The notes beneath the pieces are model-generated. The model worked only from the letters and a program-made list of their open reading frames with translations, had not been told where the DNA came from and searched no databases. From Zhengitettix transpicula (taxonomy: Eukaryota; Arthropoda; Insecta; Orthoptera; Tetrigidae): a stretch of DNA of 64,000 bases. Shown here piece after piece: positions 26,191 to 41,000 of this stretch. Within the stretch, counting starts at the first letter, position 1; each line of letters begins with the position of its first letter. Made by a program: the position numbers and the translations under genes. The stretch spans positions 1 through 64,000 of the forward strand of contig JAYJMR010000101.1 of NCBI GenBank assembly GCA_037074705.1, in the 5' to 3' direction.

Positions 26191-29100
26191 AATATTAATA
26201 GATTAAGATTTTAGAAGTGCTGGTTTGAGTAATTTTTATAAAAAACGTATCATTTATTATGAAATAAGACTTTGTTATTTGAAGATTCTTGGTTGGTGAA
26301 ATTCCAAACTTGTCGCCGAAACGTCGAAATATTACGATATATTAATTAATATTAATAGATTAAGATTTTAGAAGTGCAGGTTTGAGTAATTTTTATAAAG
26401 AACGTGTCATTTATTATGAAATAAGACTTTGTTATTTTTAGATTCTTGGTTGGTGAAATTCCAAACTTGTCGTCGAAACGTCGAAATATTACGATATATT
26501 AATTAATATTAATAGATTAAGATTTTAGAAGTGCAGGTTTGAGTAATTTTTATAAAGAACTAGTCATTTATTATGAAATAAGACTTTGTTATTTTTAGTT
26601 TCTTGGTTGGTGAAATTCCAAACTTGTCATCGAAACGTCGAAATATTACGATATATTAATTAATATTAATAGATTAAGATTTTAGAAGTGCAGGTTTGAG
26701 TAATTTTTATAAAGAACGTATCATTTATTATGAAATAAGACTTTGTTATTTGAAGATTCTTGGTTGGTGTAATTCCAAACTTGTCGTCGAAACGTCGAAA
26801 TATTGGGATATATTAATTAATATTAATGAATTACGATTTTAGAAGTGCAGGTTTGAGTAATTTTCATAAAGAACGTATCATTTATTATGAAATAAGACTT
26901 TGTTATTTGAAGATTCTTGGTTGGTGAAATTCCAAACTTGTCGTCGAAACGTCGAAATATTATCATATATTAATTAATATTAATAGATTAAGATTTAAGA
27001 AGTGCAGGTTTGAGTAATTTTTATAAAGAACGAATCATTTATTATGAAATAAGACTTTGTTATTTTTAGTTTCTTGGGTGGTGAAATTCCAAACTTGTCG
27101 TCGAAACGTCGAAATATTATCATATATTAATTAATATTAATAGATTAAGATTTTAGAAGTGCAGGTTTGAGTAATTTTTATAAAGAACGAATCATTTATT
27201 ATGAAATAAAACTTTGTTATTTATAGTTTCTTGGTTGGTGAAATTCCAAACTTGTTGCCGAAACGTCGAAATATTGCGATATATTAATTAATATTAATAG
27301 ATTAAGATTTTAGAAGTGCTGGTTTGAGTAATTTTTATAAAGAACGAATCATTTATTATGAAATAAGACTTTGTTATTTATAGTTTCTTGGTTGGTGAAA
27401 TTCCAAACTTGTCGTCGAAACGTCGAAATATTACGATATATTAATAAATATTAATAGATTAAGATTTTAGAAGTGCAGGTTTGAGTAATTTTTATAAAGA
27501 ACGAATCATTTATTATGAAATAAGATTTTGTTATTTTTAGTTTCTTGGTTGGTGAAATTCCAAACTTGTCGTCGAAACGTCGAAATATTTTCATATATTA
27601 ATTAATATTAATAGATTAAGATTTTAGAAGTGCAGGTTTGAGTAATTTTTATAAAGAACGTGTCATTTATTATGAAATAAGACTTTGTTATTTTTAGATT
27701 CTTGGTTGGTGAAATTCCAAACTTGTCGTCGAAACGTCGAAATATTACGATATATTAATTAATATTAATAGATTAAGATTTTAGAAGTGCAGGTTTGAGT
27801 AATTTTTATAAAGAACGTGTCATTTATTATGAAATAAGACTTTGTTATTTTTAGATTCTGGGTTGGTGAAATTCCAAACTTGTCGTCGAAACGTCGAAAT
27901 ATTACGATATATTAATTAATATTAATAGATTAAGATTTTAGAAGTGCAGGTTTGAGTAATTTTTATAAAGAACGTGTTATTTATTATGAAATAAGACTTT
28001 GTTATTTTTAGATTCTTGGTTGGTGAAATTCCAAACTTGTCGTCGAAACGTCGAAATATTACGATATATTAATTATTATTAATAGATTAAGATTTTAGAA
28101 GTGCTGGTTTGAGTAATTTTTATAAAGAACGAATCATTTATTATGAAATAAGACTTTGTTATTTTTAGATTCTTGGTTGGTGAAATTCTAAACTTGTCGT
28201 CGAAACGTCGAATTATTATGATATATTAATTAATATTAATAGATTAAGATTTTAGAAGTGCAGGTTTGAGTAATTTTCATAAAGAACGTATCATTTATTA
28301 TGAAATAAGACTTTGTTATTTGAAGATTCTTGGTTGGTGAAATTCCAAACTTGTCGTCGAAACGTCGAAATATTACGATATATTAATTAATATTAATAGA
28401 TTAAGATTTTAGAAGTGCAGGTTTGAGTAATTTTTATAAAGAACGTATCATTTATTATGAAATAAGACTTTGTTATTTGAAGATTCTTGGTTGGTGAAAT
28501 TCCAAACTTGTCGTCGAAACGTCGAAATATTACGATATATTAATTAATATTAATGGATTAAGATTTTAGAAGTGCTGGTTTGAGTAATTTTTATAAAGAA
28601 CGAGTCATTTATTATGAAATAAGACTTTGTTATTTAAAGATTCTTGGTTGGTGAAATTCCAAACTTGTCGTCGAAACGTCGAAATATTGGGATATATTAA
28701 TTAATATTAATAGATTAAGATTTTAGAAGTGCAGGTTTGAGTAATTTTTATAAAGAACGAGTCATTTATTATGAAATAAGACTTTGTTATTTGAAGATTC
28801 TTGGTTGGTGAAATTCCAAACTTGTCGTCCAAACGACGAAATATTACGATATATTAATTAATATTAATGGATTAAGATTTTAGAAGTGCAGGTTTGACTA
28901 ATTTTTATAAAGAACGAGTCATTTATTATGAAATAAGACTTTGTTATTTGAAGATTCTTGGTTGGTGAAATTCCAAACTTGTCGTCGAAACGTCGAAATA
29001 TTACGATATATTAATTAATATTAATAGATTAAGATTTTAGAAGTGCAGGTTTGAGTAATTTTTATAAAGAACGAGTCATTTATTATGAAATAAGACTTTG

Positions 29101-30070
29101 TTATTTGAAGATTCTTGGTTGGTGAAATTCCAAACTTATCGTCGAAACGTCGAAATATTACGATATATTAATTAATATTAATAGATTAAGATTTTAGAAG
29201 TGCAGGTTTGACTAATTTTTATAAAGAACGTTTCATTTATTATGAAATAAGACTTTGTTATTTAAAGATTCTTGGTTGGTGAAATTCCAAACTTGTCTTC
29301 GAAACGTCGAAATATTGGGATATATTAATTAATATTAATAGATTAAGATTTTAGAAGTGCTGGTTTGAGTAATTTTTATAAAGAACGTATCATTTATTAT
29401 GAAATAAGACTTTGTTATTTGAAGATTCTTGGTTGGTGAAATTCCAAACTTGTCGTCGAAACGTCGAAATATTACGATATATTAATTAATATTAATAGAT
29501 TAAGATTTTAGAAGTGCAGGTTTGAGTAATTTTTATAAAGAACGTGTCATTTATTATGAAATAAGACTTTGTTATTTTTAGATTCTTGGTTGGTGAAATT
29601 CCAAACTTGTTGTCGAAACGTCGAAATATTACGATATATTAATTAATATTAATAGATTAAGATTTTAGAAGTGCAGGTTTCAGTAATTTTTATAAAGAAC
29701 TAGTCATTTATTATGAAATAAGACTTTGTTATTTTTAGTTTCTTGGTTGGTGAAATTCCAAACTTGTCATCGAAACGTCGAAATAATACGATATATTAAT
29801 TAATATTAATAGATTAAGATTTTAGAAGTGCAGGTTTGAGTAATTTTTATAAAGAACGTATCATTTATTATGAAATAAGACTTTGTTATTTGAAGATTCT
29901 TGGTTGGTGAAATTCCAAACTTGTCGTCGAAACGTCGAAATATTGGGATATATTAATTAATATTAATGAATTAAGATTTTAGAAGTGCAGGTTTGAGTAA
30001 TTTTCATAAAGAACGTATCATTTATTATGAAATAAGACTTTGTTATTTAAAGATTCTTGGTTGGTGAAAT
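26191..30070 (+). repeat. 20-21-monomer higher-order repeat, copy 4, with 20-mer partner
   Basis: GATTCTGGG at 27854 lies 3,296 bp after the copy-3 marker (21 monomers less 1 bp). GAACGTTTC at 29226, GAACTAG at 29698 and TCATCG at 29767 each lie exactly 3,140 bp (20 monomers) after 26086, 26558 and 26627. The higher-order period is thus not fixed: it changed from 22 to 23 to 20-21 monomers by gain or loss of whole units. Confidence 0.8.
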
Positions 30071-30078
30071 TCCAAACT

Positions 30079-33000
30079 TGTCATCGAAACGTCGAAATAT
30101 TACGATATATTAATTAATATTAATGGATTAAGATTTTAGAAGTGCTGGTTTGAGTAATTTTTATAAAGAACGAGTCATTTATTATGAAATAAGACTTTGT
30201 TATTTGAAGATTCTTGGTTGGTGAAATTCCAAACTTGTCTTCGAAACGTCGAAATATTGGGATATATTAATTAATATTAATGAATTAAGATTTTAGAAGT
30301 TCAGGTTTGACTAATTTTTATAAAGAACGAGTCATTTATTATGAAATAAGACTTTGTTATTTGAAGATTCTTGGTTGGTGAAATTCCAAACTTGTCTTCG
30401 AAACGTCGAAATATTGGGATATATTAATTAATATTAATGAATTCAGATATTAGAAGTGCAGGTTTGACTAATTTTTATAAAGAACGAGTCATTTATTATG
30501 AAATAAGACTTTGTTATTTGAAGATTCTTGGTTGGTGAAATTCCAAACTTGTCTTCGAAACGTCGAAATATTGGGATATATTAATTAATATTAATGAATT
30601 AAGATTTTAGAAGTGCAGGTTTGACTAATTTTTATAAAGAACGAGTCATTTATTATGAAATAAGGCTTTGTTATTTGAATATTCTTGGTTGGTGAAATTC
30701 CAAACTTGTCGTCGAAACGTCGAAATATTACGATATATTAATTAATATTAATAGATTAAGATTTTAGAAGTGCAGGTTTGAGTAATTTTTATAAAGAACG
30801 AGTCATTTATTATGAAATAAGACTTTGTTATTTGAAGATTCTTGGTTGGTGAAATTCCAAACTTGTCGTCGAAACGTCGAAATATTACGATATATTAATT
30901 AATATTAATAGATTAAGATTTTAGAAGTGCAGGTTTGACTAATTTTTATAAAGAACGTATCATTTATTATGAAATAAGACTTTGTTATTTGAAGATTCTT
31001 GGTTGGTGAAATTCCAAACTTGTCGTCGAAACGTCGAAATATTACGATATATTAATTAATATTAATAGATTAAAATTTTAGAAGTGCAGGTTTGAGTAAT
31101 TTTCATAAAGTACGTATCATTTATTATGAAATAAGACTTTGTTATTTGAAGATTCTTGGTTGGTGAAATTCCAAACTTGTCTTCGAAACGTCGAAATATT
31201 TTGATATATTAATTAATATTAATAAATTAAGATTTTAGAAGTGCAGGTTTGACTAATTTTTATAAAGAACGAGTCATTTATTATGAAATAAGACTTTGTT
31301 ATTTAAAGATTCTTGGTTGGTGAAATTCCAAACTTGTCTTCGAAACGTCGAAATATTGGGATATATTAATTAATATTAATGAATTAAGATTTTAGAAGTG
31401 CAGGTTTGAGTAATTTTTATAAAGAACGAGTCATTTATTTTGAAATAAGACTTTGTTATTTTAAGATTCTTGGTTGGTGAAATTCCAAACTTGTCGTCGA
31501 AACGTCGAAATATTACGATATATTAATTAATATTAATAGATTAAGATTTTAGAAGTGCAGGTTTGACTAATTTTTATAAAGAACGTATCATTTATTATGA
31601 AATAAGACTTTGTTATTTGAAGATTCTTGGTTGGTGAAATTCCAAACTTGTCGTCGAAACGTCGAAATATTACGATATATTAATTAATATTAATAGATTA
31701 AGATTTTAGAAGTGCAGGTTTGACTAATTTTTATAAAGTACGTATCATTTATTATGAAATAAGACTTTGTTATTTGAAGATTCTTGGTTGGTGAAATTCC
31801 AAACTTGTCTTCGAAACGTCGAAATATTGGGATATATTAATTAATATTAATGAATTAAGATTTTAGAAGTGCAGGTTTGACTAATTTTTATAAAGAACGA
31901 GTCATTTATTATGAAATAAGACTTTGTTATTTGAAGATTCTTGGTTGGTGAAATTCCAAACTTGTCTTCGAAACGTCGAAATATTGGGATATATTAATTA
32001 ATATTAATGAATTAAGATTTTAGAAGTGCAGGTTTGACTAATTTTTATAAAGAACGAGTCATTTATTATGAAATAAGACTTTGTTATTTGAAGATTCTTG
32101 GTTGGTGAAATTCCAAACTTGTCGTCGAAACGTCGAAATATTGGGATATATTAATTAATATTAATGAATTAAGATTTTAGAAGTGCAGGTTTGAGTAATT
32201 TTCATAAAGAACGTATCATTTATTATGAAATAAGACTTTGTTATTTAAAGATTCTTGGTTGGTGAAATTCCAAACTTGTCATCGAAACGTCGAAATATTA
32301 CGATATATTAATTAATATTAATGGATTAAGATTTTAGAAGTGCTGGTTTGAGTAATTTTTATAAAGAACGAGTCATTTATTATGAAATAAGACTTTGTTA
32401 TTTGAAGATGCTTGGTTGGTGAAATTCCAAACTTGTCTTCGAAACGTCGAAATATTGGGATATATTAATTAATATTAATGAATTAAGATTTTAGAAGTTC
32501 AGGTTTGACTAATTTTTATAAAGAACGAGTCATTTATAATGAAATAAGACTTTGTTATTTGAAGATTCTTGGTTGGTGAAATTCCAAACTTGTCTTCGAA
32601 ACGTCGAAATATTGGGATATATTAATTAATATTAATGAATTAAGATTTTAGAAGTGCAGGTTTGACTAATTTTTATAAAGAACGAGTCATTTATTATGAA
32701 ATAAGACTTTGTTATTTGAAGATTCTTGGTTGGTGAAATTCCAAACTTGTCTTCGAAACGTCGAAATATTGGGATATATTAATTAATATTAATGAATTAA
32801 GATTTTAGAAGTGCAGGTTTGACTAATTTTTATAAAGAACGAGTCATTTATTATGAAATAAGACTTTGTTATTTGAATATTCTTGGTTGGTGAAATTCCA
32901 AACTTGTCGTCGAAACGTCGAAATATTTCGATATATTAATTAATATTAATAGATTAAGATTTTAGAAGTGCAGGTTTGAGTAATTTTTATAAAGAACGAG

Positions 33001-36000
33001 TCATTTATTATGAAATAAGACTTTGTTATTTGAAGATTCTTGGTTGGTGAAATTCCAAACTTGTCGTCGAAACGTCGAAATATTACGATATATTAATTAA
33101 TATTAATAGATTAAGATTTTAGAAGTGCAGGTTTGACTAATTTTTATAAAGAACGTATCATTTATTATGAAATAAGACTTTGTTATTTGAAGATTCTTGG
33201 TTGGTGAAATTCCAAACTTGTCGTCGAAACGTCGAAATATTACGATATATTAATTAATATTAATAGATTAAAATTTTAGAAGTGCAGGTTTCAGTAATTT
33301 TCATAAAGTACGTATCATTTATTATGAAATAAGACTTTGTTATTTGAAGATTATTGGTTGGTGAAATTCCAAACTTGTCTTCGAAACGTCGAAATATTTT
33401 GATATATTAATTAATATTAATAAATTAAGATTTTAGAAGTGCAGGTTTGACTAATTTTTATAAAGAACGAGTCATTTATTATGAAATAAGACTTTGTTAT
33501 TTGAAGATTCTTGGTTGGTGAAATTCCAAACTTGTCTTCGAAACGTCGAAATATTGGGATATATTAATTAATATTAATGAATTAAGATTTTAGAAGTGCA
33601 GGTTTGAGTAATTTTTATAAAGAACGAGTCATTTATTATGAAATAAGACTTTGTTATTTGAAGATTCTTGGTTGGTGAAATTCCAAACTTGTCGTCGAAA
33701 CGTCGAAATATTACGATATATTAATTAAAATTAATAGATTAAGATTTTAGAAGTGCAGGTTTGAGTAATTTTTATAAAGAACGAGTCATTTATTATGAAA
33801 TAAGACTTTGTTATTTGAAGATTCTTGGTTGGTGAAATTCCAAACTTGTCGTCGAAACGTCGAAATATTACGATATATTAATTAAAATTAATAGATTAAG
33901 ATTTTAGAAGTGCAGGTTTGACTAATTTTTATAAAGAACGAGTCATTTATTTTGAAATAAGACTTTGTTATTTGAAGATTCTTGGTTGGTGAAATTCCAA
34001 ACTTGTCGTCGAAACGTCGAAATATTACGATATATTAATTAATATTAATAGATTAAGATTTTAGAAGTGCAGGTTTGACTAATTTTTATAAAGAACGAGT
34101 CATTTATTATGAAATAAGACTTTGTTATTTGAAGATTCTTGGTTGGTGAAATTCCAAACTTGTCTTCGAAACGTCGAAATATTGGGATATATTAATTAAT
34201 ATTAATGAATTAAGATTTTAGAAGTGCAGGTTTGACTAATTTTTATAAAGAACGAGTCATTTATTATGAAATAAGACTTTGTTATTTGAATATTCTTGGT
34301 TGGTGAAATTCCAAACTTGTCGTCGAAACGTCGAAATATTACGATATATTAATTAATATTAATAGATTAAGATTTTAGAAGTGCAGGTTTGAGTAATTTT
34401 TATAAAGAACGAGTCATTTATTATGAAATAAGACTTTGTTATTTGAAGATTCTTGGTTGGTGAAATTCCAAACTTGTCGTCGAAACGTCGAAATATTACG
34501 ATATATTAATTAATATTAATAGATTAAGATTTTAGAAGTGCAGGTTTGACTAATTTTTATAAAGAACGTATCATTTATTATGAAATAAGACTTTGTTATT
34601 TGAAGATTCTTGGTTGGTGAAATTCCAAACTTGTCGTCGAAACGTCGAAATATTACGATATATTAATTAATATTAATAGATTAAAATTTTAGAAGTGCAG
34701 GTTTGAGTAATTTTCATAAAGTACGTATCATTTATTATGAAATAAGACTTTGTTATTTGAAGATTCTTGGTTGGTGAAATTCCAAACTTGTCTTCGAAAC
34801 GTCGAAATATTTTGATATATTAATTAATATTAATAAATTAAGATTTTAGAAGTGCAGGTTTGACTAATTTTTATAAAGAACGAGTCATTTATTATGAAAT
34901 AAGACTTTGTTATTTGAAGATTCTTGGTTGGTGAAATTCCAAACTTGTCTTCGAAACGTCGAAATATTGGGATATATTAATTAATATTAATGAATTAAGA
35001 TTTTAGAAGTGCAGGTTTGAGTAATTTTTATAAAGAACGAGTCATTTATTATGAAATAAGACTTTGTTATTTTAAGATTCTTGGTTGGTGAAATTCCAAA
35101 CTTGTCGTCGAAACGTCGAAATATTACGATATATTAATTAATATTAATAGATTAAGATTTTAGAAGTGCAGGTTTGACTAATTTTTATAAAGAACGTATC
35201 ATTTATTATGAAATAAGACTTTGTTATTTGAAGATTCTTGGTTGGTGAAATTCCAAACTTGTCGTCGAAACGTCGAAATATTACGATATATTAATTAATA
35301 TTAATAGATTAAGATTTTAGAAGTGCAGGTTTGACTAATTTTTATAAAGTACGTATCATTTATTATGAAATAAGACTTTGTTATTTGAAGATTCTTGGTT
35401 GGTGAAATTCCAAACTTGTCTTCGAAACGTCGAAATATTGGGATATATTAATTAATATTAATGAATTAAGATTTTAGAAGTGCAGGTTTGACTAATTTTT
35501 ATAAAGAACGAGTCATTTATTATGAAATAAGACTTTGTTATTTGAAGATTCTTGGTTGGTGAAATTCCAAACTTGTCTTCGAAACGTCGAAATATTGGGA
35601 TATATTAATTAATATTAATGAATTAAGATTTTAGAAGTGCAGGTTTGACTAATTTTTATAAAGAACGAGTCATTTATTATGAAATAAGACTTTGTTATTT
35701 GAAGATTCTTGGTTGGTGAAATTCCAAACTTGTCGTCGAAACGTCGAAATATTGGGATATATTAATTAATATTAATGAATTAAGATTTTAGAAGTGCAGG
35801 TTTGAGTAATTTTCATAAAGAACGTATCATTTATTATGAAATAAGACTTTGTTATTTAAAGATTCTTGGTTGGTAAAATTCCAAACTTGTCATCGAAACG
35901 TCGAAATATTACGATATATTAATTAATATTAATGGATTAAGATTTTAGAAGTGCTGGTTTGAGTAATTTTTATAAAGAACGAGTCATTTATTATGAAATA

Positions 36001-37300
36001 AGACTTTGTTATTTGAAGTTTCTTGGTTGGTGAAATTCCAAACTTGTCTTCGAAACGTCGAAATATTGGGATATATTAATTAATATTAATGAATTAAGAT
36101 TTTAGAAGTTCAGGTTTGACTAATTTTTATAAAGAACGAGTCATTTATTATGAAATAAGACTTTGTTATTTGAAGATTCTTGGTTGGTGAAATTCCAAAC
36201 TTGTCTTCGAAACGTCGAAATATTGGGATATATTAATAAATATTAATGAATTAAGATTTTAGAAGTGCAGGTTTGACTAATTTTTATAAAGAACGAGTCA
36301 TTTATTATGAAATAAGACTTTGTTATTTGAAGATTCTTGGTTGGTGAAATTCCAAACTTGTCTTCGAAACGTCGAAATATTGGGATATATTAATTAATAT
36401 TAATGAATTAAGATTTTAGAAGTGCAGGTTTGACTAATTTTTATAAAGAACGAGTCATTTATTATGAAATAAGACTTTGTTATTTGAATATTCTTGGTTG
36501 GTGAAATTCCAAACTTGTCGTCGAAACGTCGAAATATTACGATATATTAATTAATATTAATAGATTAAGATTTTAGAAGTGTAGGTTTGAGTAATTTTTA
36601 TAAAGAACGAGTCATTTATTATGAAATAAGACTTTGTTATTTGAAGATTCTTGGTTGGTGAAATTCCAAACTTGTCGTCGAAACGTCGAAATATTACGAT
36701 ATATTAATTAATATTAATAGATTAAGATTTTAGAAGTGCAGGTTTGACTAATTTTTATAAAGAACGTATCATTTATTATGAAATAAGACTTTGTTATTTG
36801 AAGATTCTTGGTTGGTGAAATTCCAAACTTGTCGTCGAAACGTCGAAATATTACGATATATTAATTAATATTAATAGATTAAAATTTTAGAAGTGCAGGT
36901 TTGAGTAATTTTCATAAAGTACGTATCATTTATTATGAAATAAGACTTTGTTATTTGAAGATTATTGGTTGGTGAAATTCCAAACTTGTCTTCGAAACGT
37001 CGAAATATTTTGATATATTAATTAATATTAATAAATTAAGATTTTAGAAGTGCAGGTTTGACTAATTTTTATAAAGAACGAGTCATTTATTATGAAATAA
37101 GACTTTGTTATTTGAAGATTCTTGGTTGGTGAAATTCCAAACTTGTCTTCGAAACGTCGAAATATTGGGATATATTAATTAATATTAATGAATTAAGATT
37201 TTAGAAGTGCAGGTTTGAGTAATTTTTATAAAGAACGAGTCATTTATTATGAAATAATACTTTGTTATTTGAAGATTCTTGGTTGGTGAAATTCCAAACT
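30079..37300 (+). repeat. Block of 14-, 9- and 23-monomer repeats
   Basis: TCATCG occurs at 30081, 32279 and 35890, and AGTTCAGG at 30298, 32496 and 36107; intervals are exactly 2,198 bp (14 monomers) and 3,611 bp (23 monomers). TAAAATTTTA occurs at 31071, 33269, 34682 and 36880, with intervals of 2,198, 1,413 (9 monomers) and 2,198 bp. TTGAATAT at 32873 and 34286 confirms the 9-monomer step. A TTTTAAG form of 80-85 at 31461 and 35072 is 23 monomers apart. The exact multiples of 157 show almost no indels in this block. Common types are GAC at 28-30, TTCG at 116-119 and GAATT starts with GGG triplets. Confidence 0.9.
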
Positions 37301-38059
37301 TGTCTGCGAAACGTCGAAATATTGGAATATATTAATTAATATTAATGAATTAAGATTTTAGAAGTGCAGGTTTGACTAATTTTTATAAAGAACGAGTCAT
37401 TTATTATGAAATAAGTCTTTGTTATTTTAAGATTCTTGGTTGGTGAAATTCCAAACTTGTCGTCGAAACGTCGAAATATTACGATATATTAATTAATATT
37501 AATAGATTAAGATTTTAGAAGTGCAGGTTTGACTAATTTTTATCAAGAACGAGTCATTTATTATGAAATAAGACTTTGTTATTTGAAGATTCTTGGTTGG
37601 TGAAATTCCAAACTTGTCGTCGAAACGTCGAAATATTACGATATATTAATTAATATTAATAGATTAAGATTTTAGAAGTGCAGGTTTGAGTAATTTTTAT
37701 AAAGAACGAGTTATTTATTATGAAATAAGACTTTGTTATTTGAAGATTCTTGGTTGGTGAAATTCCAAACTTGTCGTCGAAACGTCGAAATATTACGATA
37801 TATTAATTAATATTAATAGATTAAGATTTTAGAAGTGCAGGTTTGACTAATTTTTATAAAGAACGTATCATTTATTATGAAATAAGACTTTGTTATTTGA
37901 AGATTCTTGGTTGGTGAAATTCCAAACTTGTCGTCGAAACGTCGAAATATTACGATATATTAATTAATATTAATAGATTAAGATTTTAGAAGTGCAGGTT
38001 TGAGTAATTTTCATAAAGTACGTATCATTTATTATGAAATAAGACTTTGTTATTTGAAG

Positions 38060-41000
38060 ATTCTTGGTTGGTGAAATTCCAAACTTGTCTTCGAAACGTC
38101 GAAATATTGGGATATATTAATTAATATTAATGAATTAAGATTTTAGAAGTGCAGGTTTGACTAATTTTTATAAAGAACGAGTCATTTATTATGAAATAAG
38201 ACTTTGTTATTTGAAGATTCTTGGTTGGTGAAATTCCAAACTTGTCTTCGAAACGTCGAAATATTGGGATATATTAATTAATATTAATGAATTAAGATTT
38301 TAGAAGTGCAGGTTTGACTAATTTTTATAAAGAACGAGTCATTTATTATGAAATAAGACTTTGTTATTTGAAGTTTCTTGGTTGGTGAAATTCCAAACTT
38401 GTCGTCGAAACGTCGAAATATTACGATATATTAATTAATATTAATAGATTAAGATTTTAGAAGTGCAGGTTTGAGTAATTTTTATAAAGAACGAGTCATT
38501 TATTATGAAATAAGACTTTGTTATTTGAAGATTCTTGGTTGGTGAAATTCCAAACTTGTCGTCGAAACGTCGAAATATTACGATATATTAATTAATATTA
38601 ATAGATTAAGATTTTAGAAGTGCAGGTTTGACTAATTTTTATAAAGAACGTATCATTTATTATGAAATAAGACTTTGTTATTTGAAGATTCTTGGTTCGT
38701 GAAATTCCAAACTTGTCTTCGAAACGTCGAAATATTGGGATATATTAATTAATATTAATGAATTAAGATTTTAGAAGTGCAGGTTTGACTAATTTTTATA
38801 AAGAACGAGTCATTTATTATGAAATAAGACTTTGTTATTTGAAGATTCTTGGTTGGTGACATTCCAAACTTGTCTTCGAAACGTCGAAATATTGGGATAT
38901 ATTAATTATTATTAATGAATTAAGATTTTAGAAGTGCAGGTTTGACTAATTTTTATAAAGAACGAGTCATTTATTATGAAATAAGACTTTGTTATTTGAA
39001 GATTCTTTGTTGGTGAAATTCCAAACTTGTCTTCGAAACGTCGAAATATTGGGATATATTAATTAATATTAATGAATTAAGATTTTAGAATTGCTGGTTT
39101 GAGTAATTTTTATAAAGAACGAGTCATTTATTATAAAATAAGACTTTGTTATTTGAAGATTCTTGGTTGGTGAAATTCCAAACTTGTCTTCGAAACGTCA
39201 AAATATTGGGATATATTAATTAATATTAATGAATTAAGATTTTAGAAGTGCAGGATGACTACTTTTTATAAAGAACGAGTCATTTATTATGAAATAAGAC
39301 TTTGTTATTTGAAGATTCTTGGTTGGTGAAATTCCAAACTTGTCGTCCAAACGTCGAAATATTACGATATATTAATTAATATTAATAGATTAAGATTTTA
39401 GAAGTGCAGGTTTGAGTAATTTTTATAAAGAACGAGTCATTTATTATGAAATAAGACTATGTTATTTGAAGATTCTTGGTTGGTGAAATTCCAAACTTGT
39501 CTTCGAAACGTCGAAATATTGGGATATATTAATTAATATTAATGAATTAAGATTTTAGAAGTGCAGGTTTGACTAATTTTTATAAAGAACGAGTCATTTA
39601 TTATGAAATAAGACTTTGTTATTTGAAGATTCTTGGTTGGTGAAATTCCAAACTTGTCTTCGAAACGTCGAAATATTGGGATATATTAATTAATATTAAT
39701 GAATTAAGATTTTAGAAGTGCAGGTTTGACTAATTTTTATAAAGAACGAGACATTTATTATGAAATAAGACTTTGTTATTAGAAGATTCTTGGTTGGTGA
39801 AATTCCAAACTTGTCTTCGAAACGTCGAAATATTGGGATATATTAATTAATATTAATGAATTAAGATTTTAGAAGTGCAGGTTTGACTAATTTTTATAAA
39901 GAACGAGTCATTTATTATGAAATAAGACTTTGTTATTTGAAGATTCTTGGTTGGTGAAATTCCAAACTTGTCTTCGAAACGTCGAAATATTGGGATATAT
40001 TAATTAATATTAATGAATTAAGATTTTAGAAGTGCAGGTTTGAATAATTTTTATAAAGAACGAGTCATTTATTATGAAATAAGACTTTCTTATTTGAAGA
40101 TTCTTGGTTGGTGAAATTCCAAACTTGTCTTCGAAACGTCGAAATATTGGGATATATTAATTAATAATTATGAATTAAGATTTTAGAAGTGCAGGTTTGA
40201 CTAATTTTTATAAAGAACGAGTCATTTATTATGAAATAAGACTTTGTTATTTGAAGATTCTTGGTTGGTGAAATTCCAAACTTGTCTTCGAAACGTCGAA
40301 ATATTGGGATATATCAATTAATATTAATGAATTAAGATTTTAGAAGTGCAGGTTTGACTAATTTTTATAAAGAACGAGTCATTTATTATGAAATAAGACT
40401 TTGTTATTTGAAGATTCTTGGTTGGTGAAATTCCAAACTTGTCTTCGAAACGTCGAAATATTGGGATATATTAATTAATATTAATGAATTAAGATTTTAG
40501 AAGTGCTGGTTTGAGTAATTTTTATAAAGAACGAGTCATTTATTATGAAATAAGACTTTGTTATTTGAAGATTCTTGGTTGGTGAAATTCCAAACTTGTC
40601 TTCGAAACGTCGAAATATTGGGATATATTAATTAATATTAATGAATTAAGATTTTAGAAGTGCAGGTTTGACTAATTTTTATAAAGAACGAGTCATTTAT
40701 TATGAAATAAGACTTTGTTATTTGAAGATTCTTGGTTGGTGAAATTCCAAACTTGTCTTCGAAACGTCGAAATATTGGGATATATTAATTAATATTAATG
40801 AATTAAGATTTTAGAAGTGCAGGTTTGACTAATTTTTATAAAGAACGAGACATTTATTATGAAATAATACTTTGTTATTAGAAGATTCTTGGTTGGTGAA
40901 ATTCCAAACTTGTCTTCGAAACGTCGAAATATTGGGATATATTAATTAATATTAATGAATTAAGATTTTAGAAGTGCAGGTTTGACTAATTTTTATAAAG

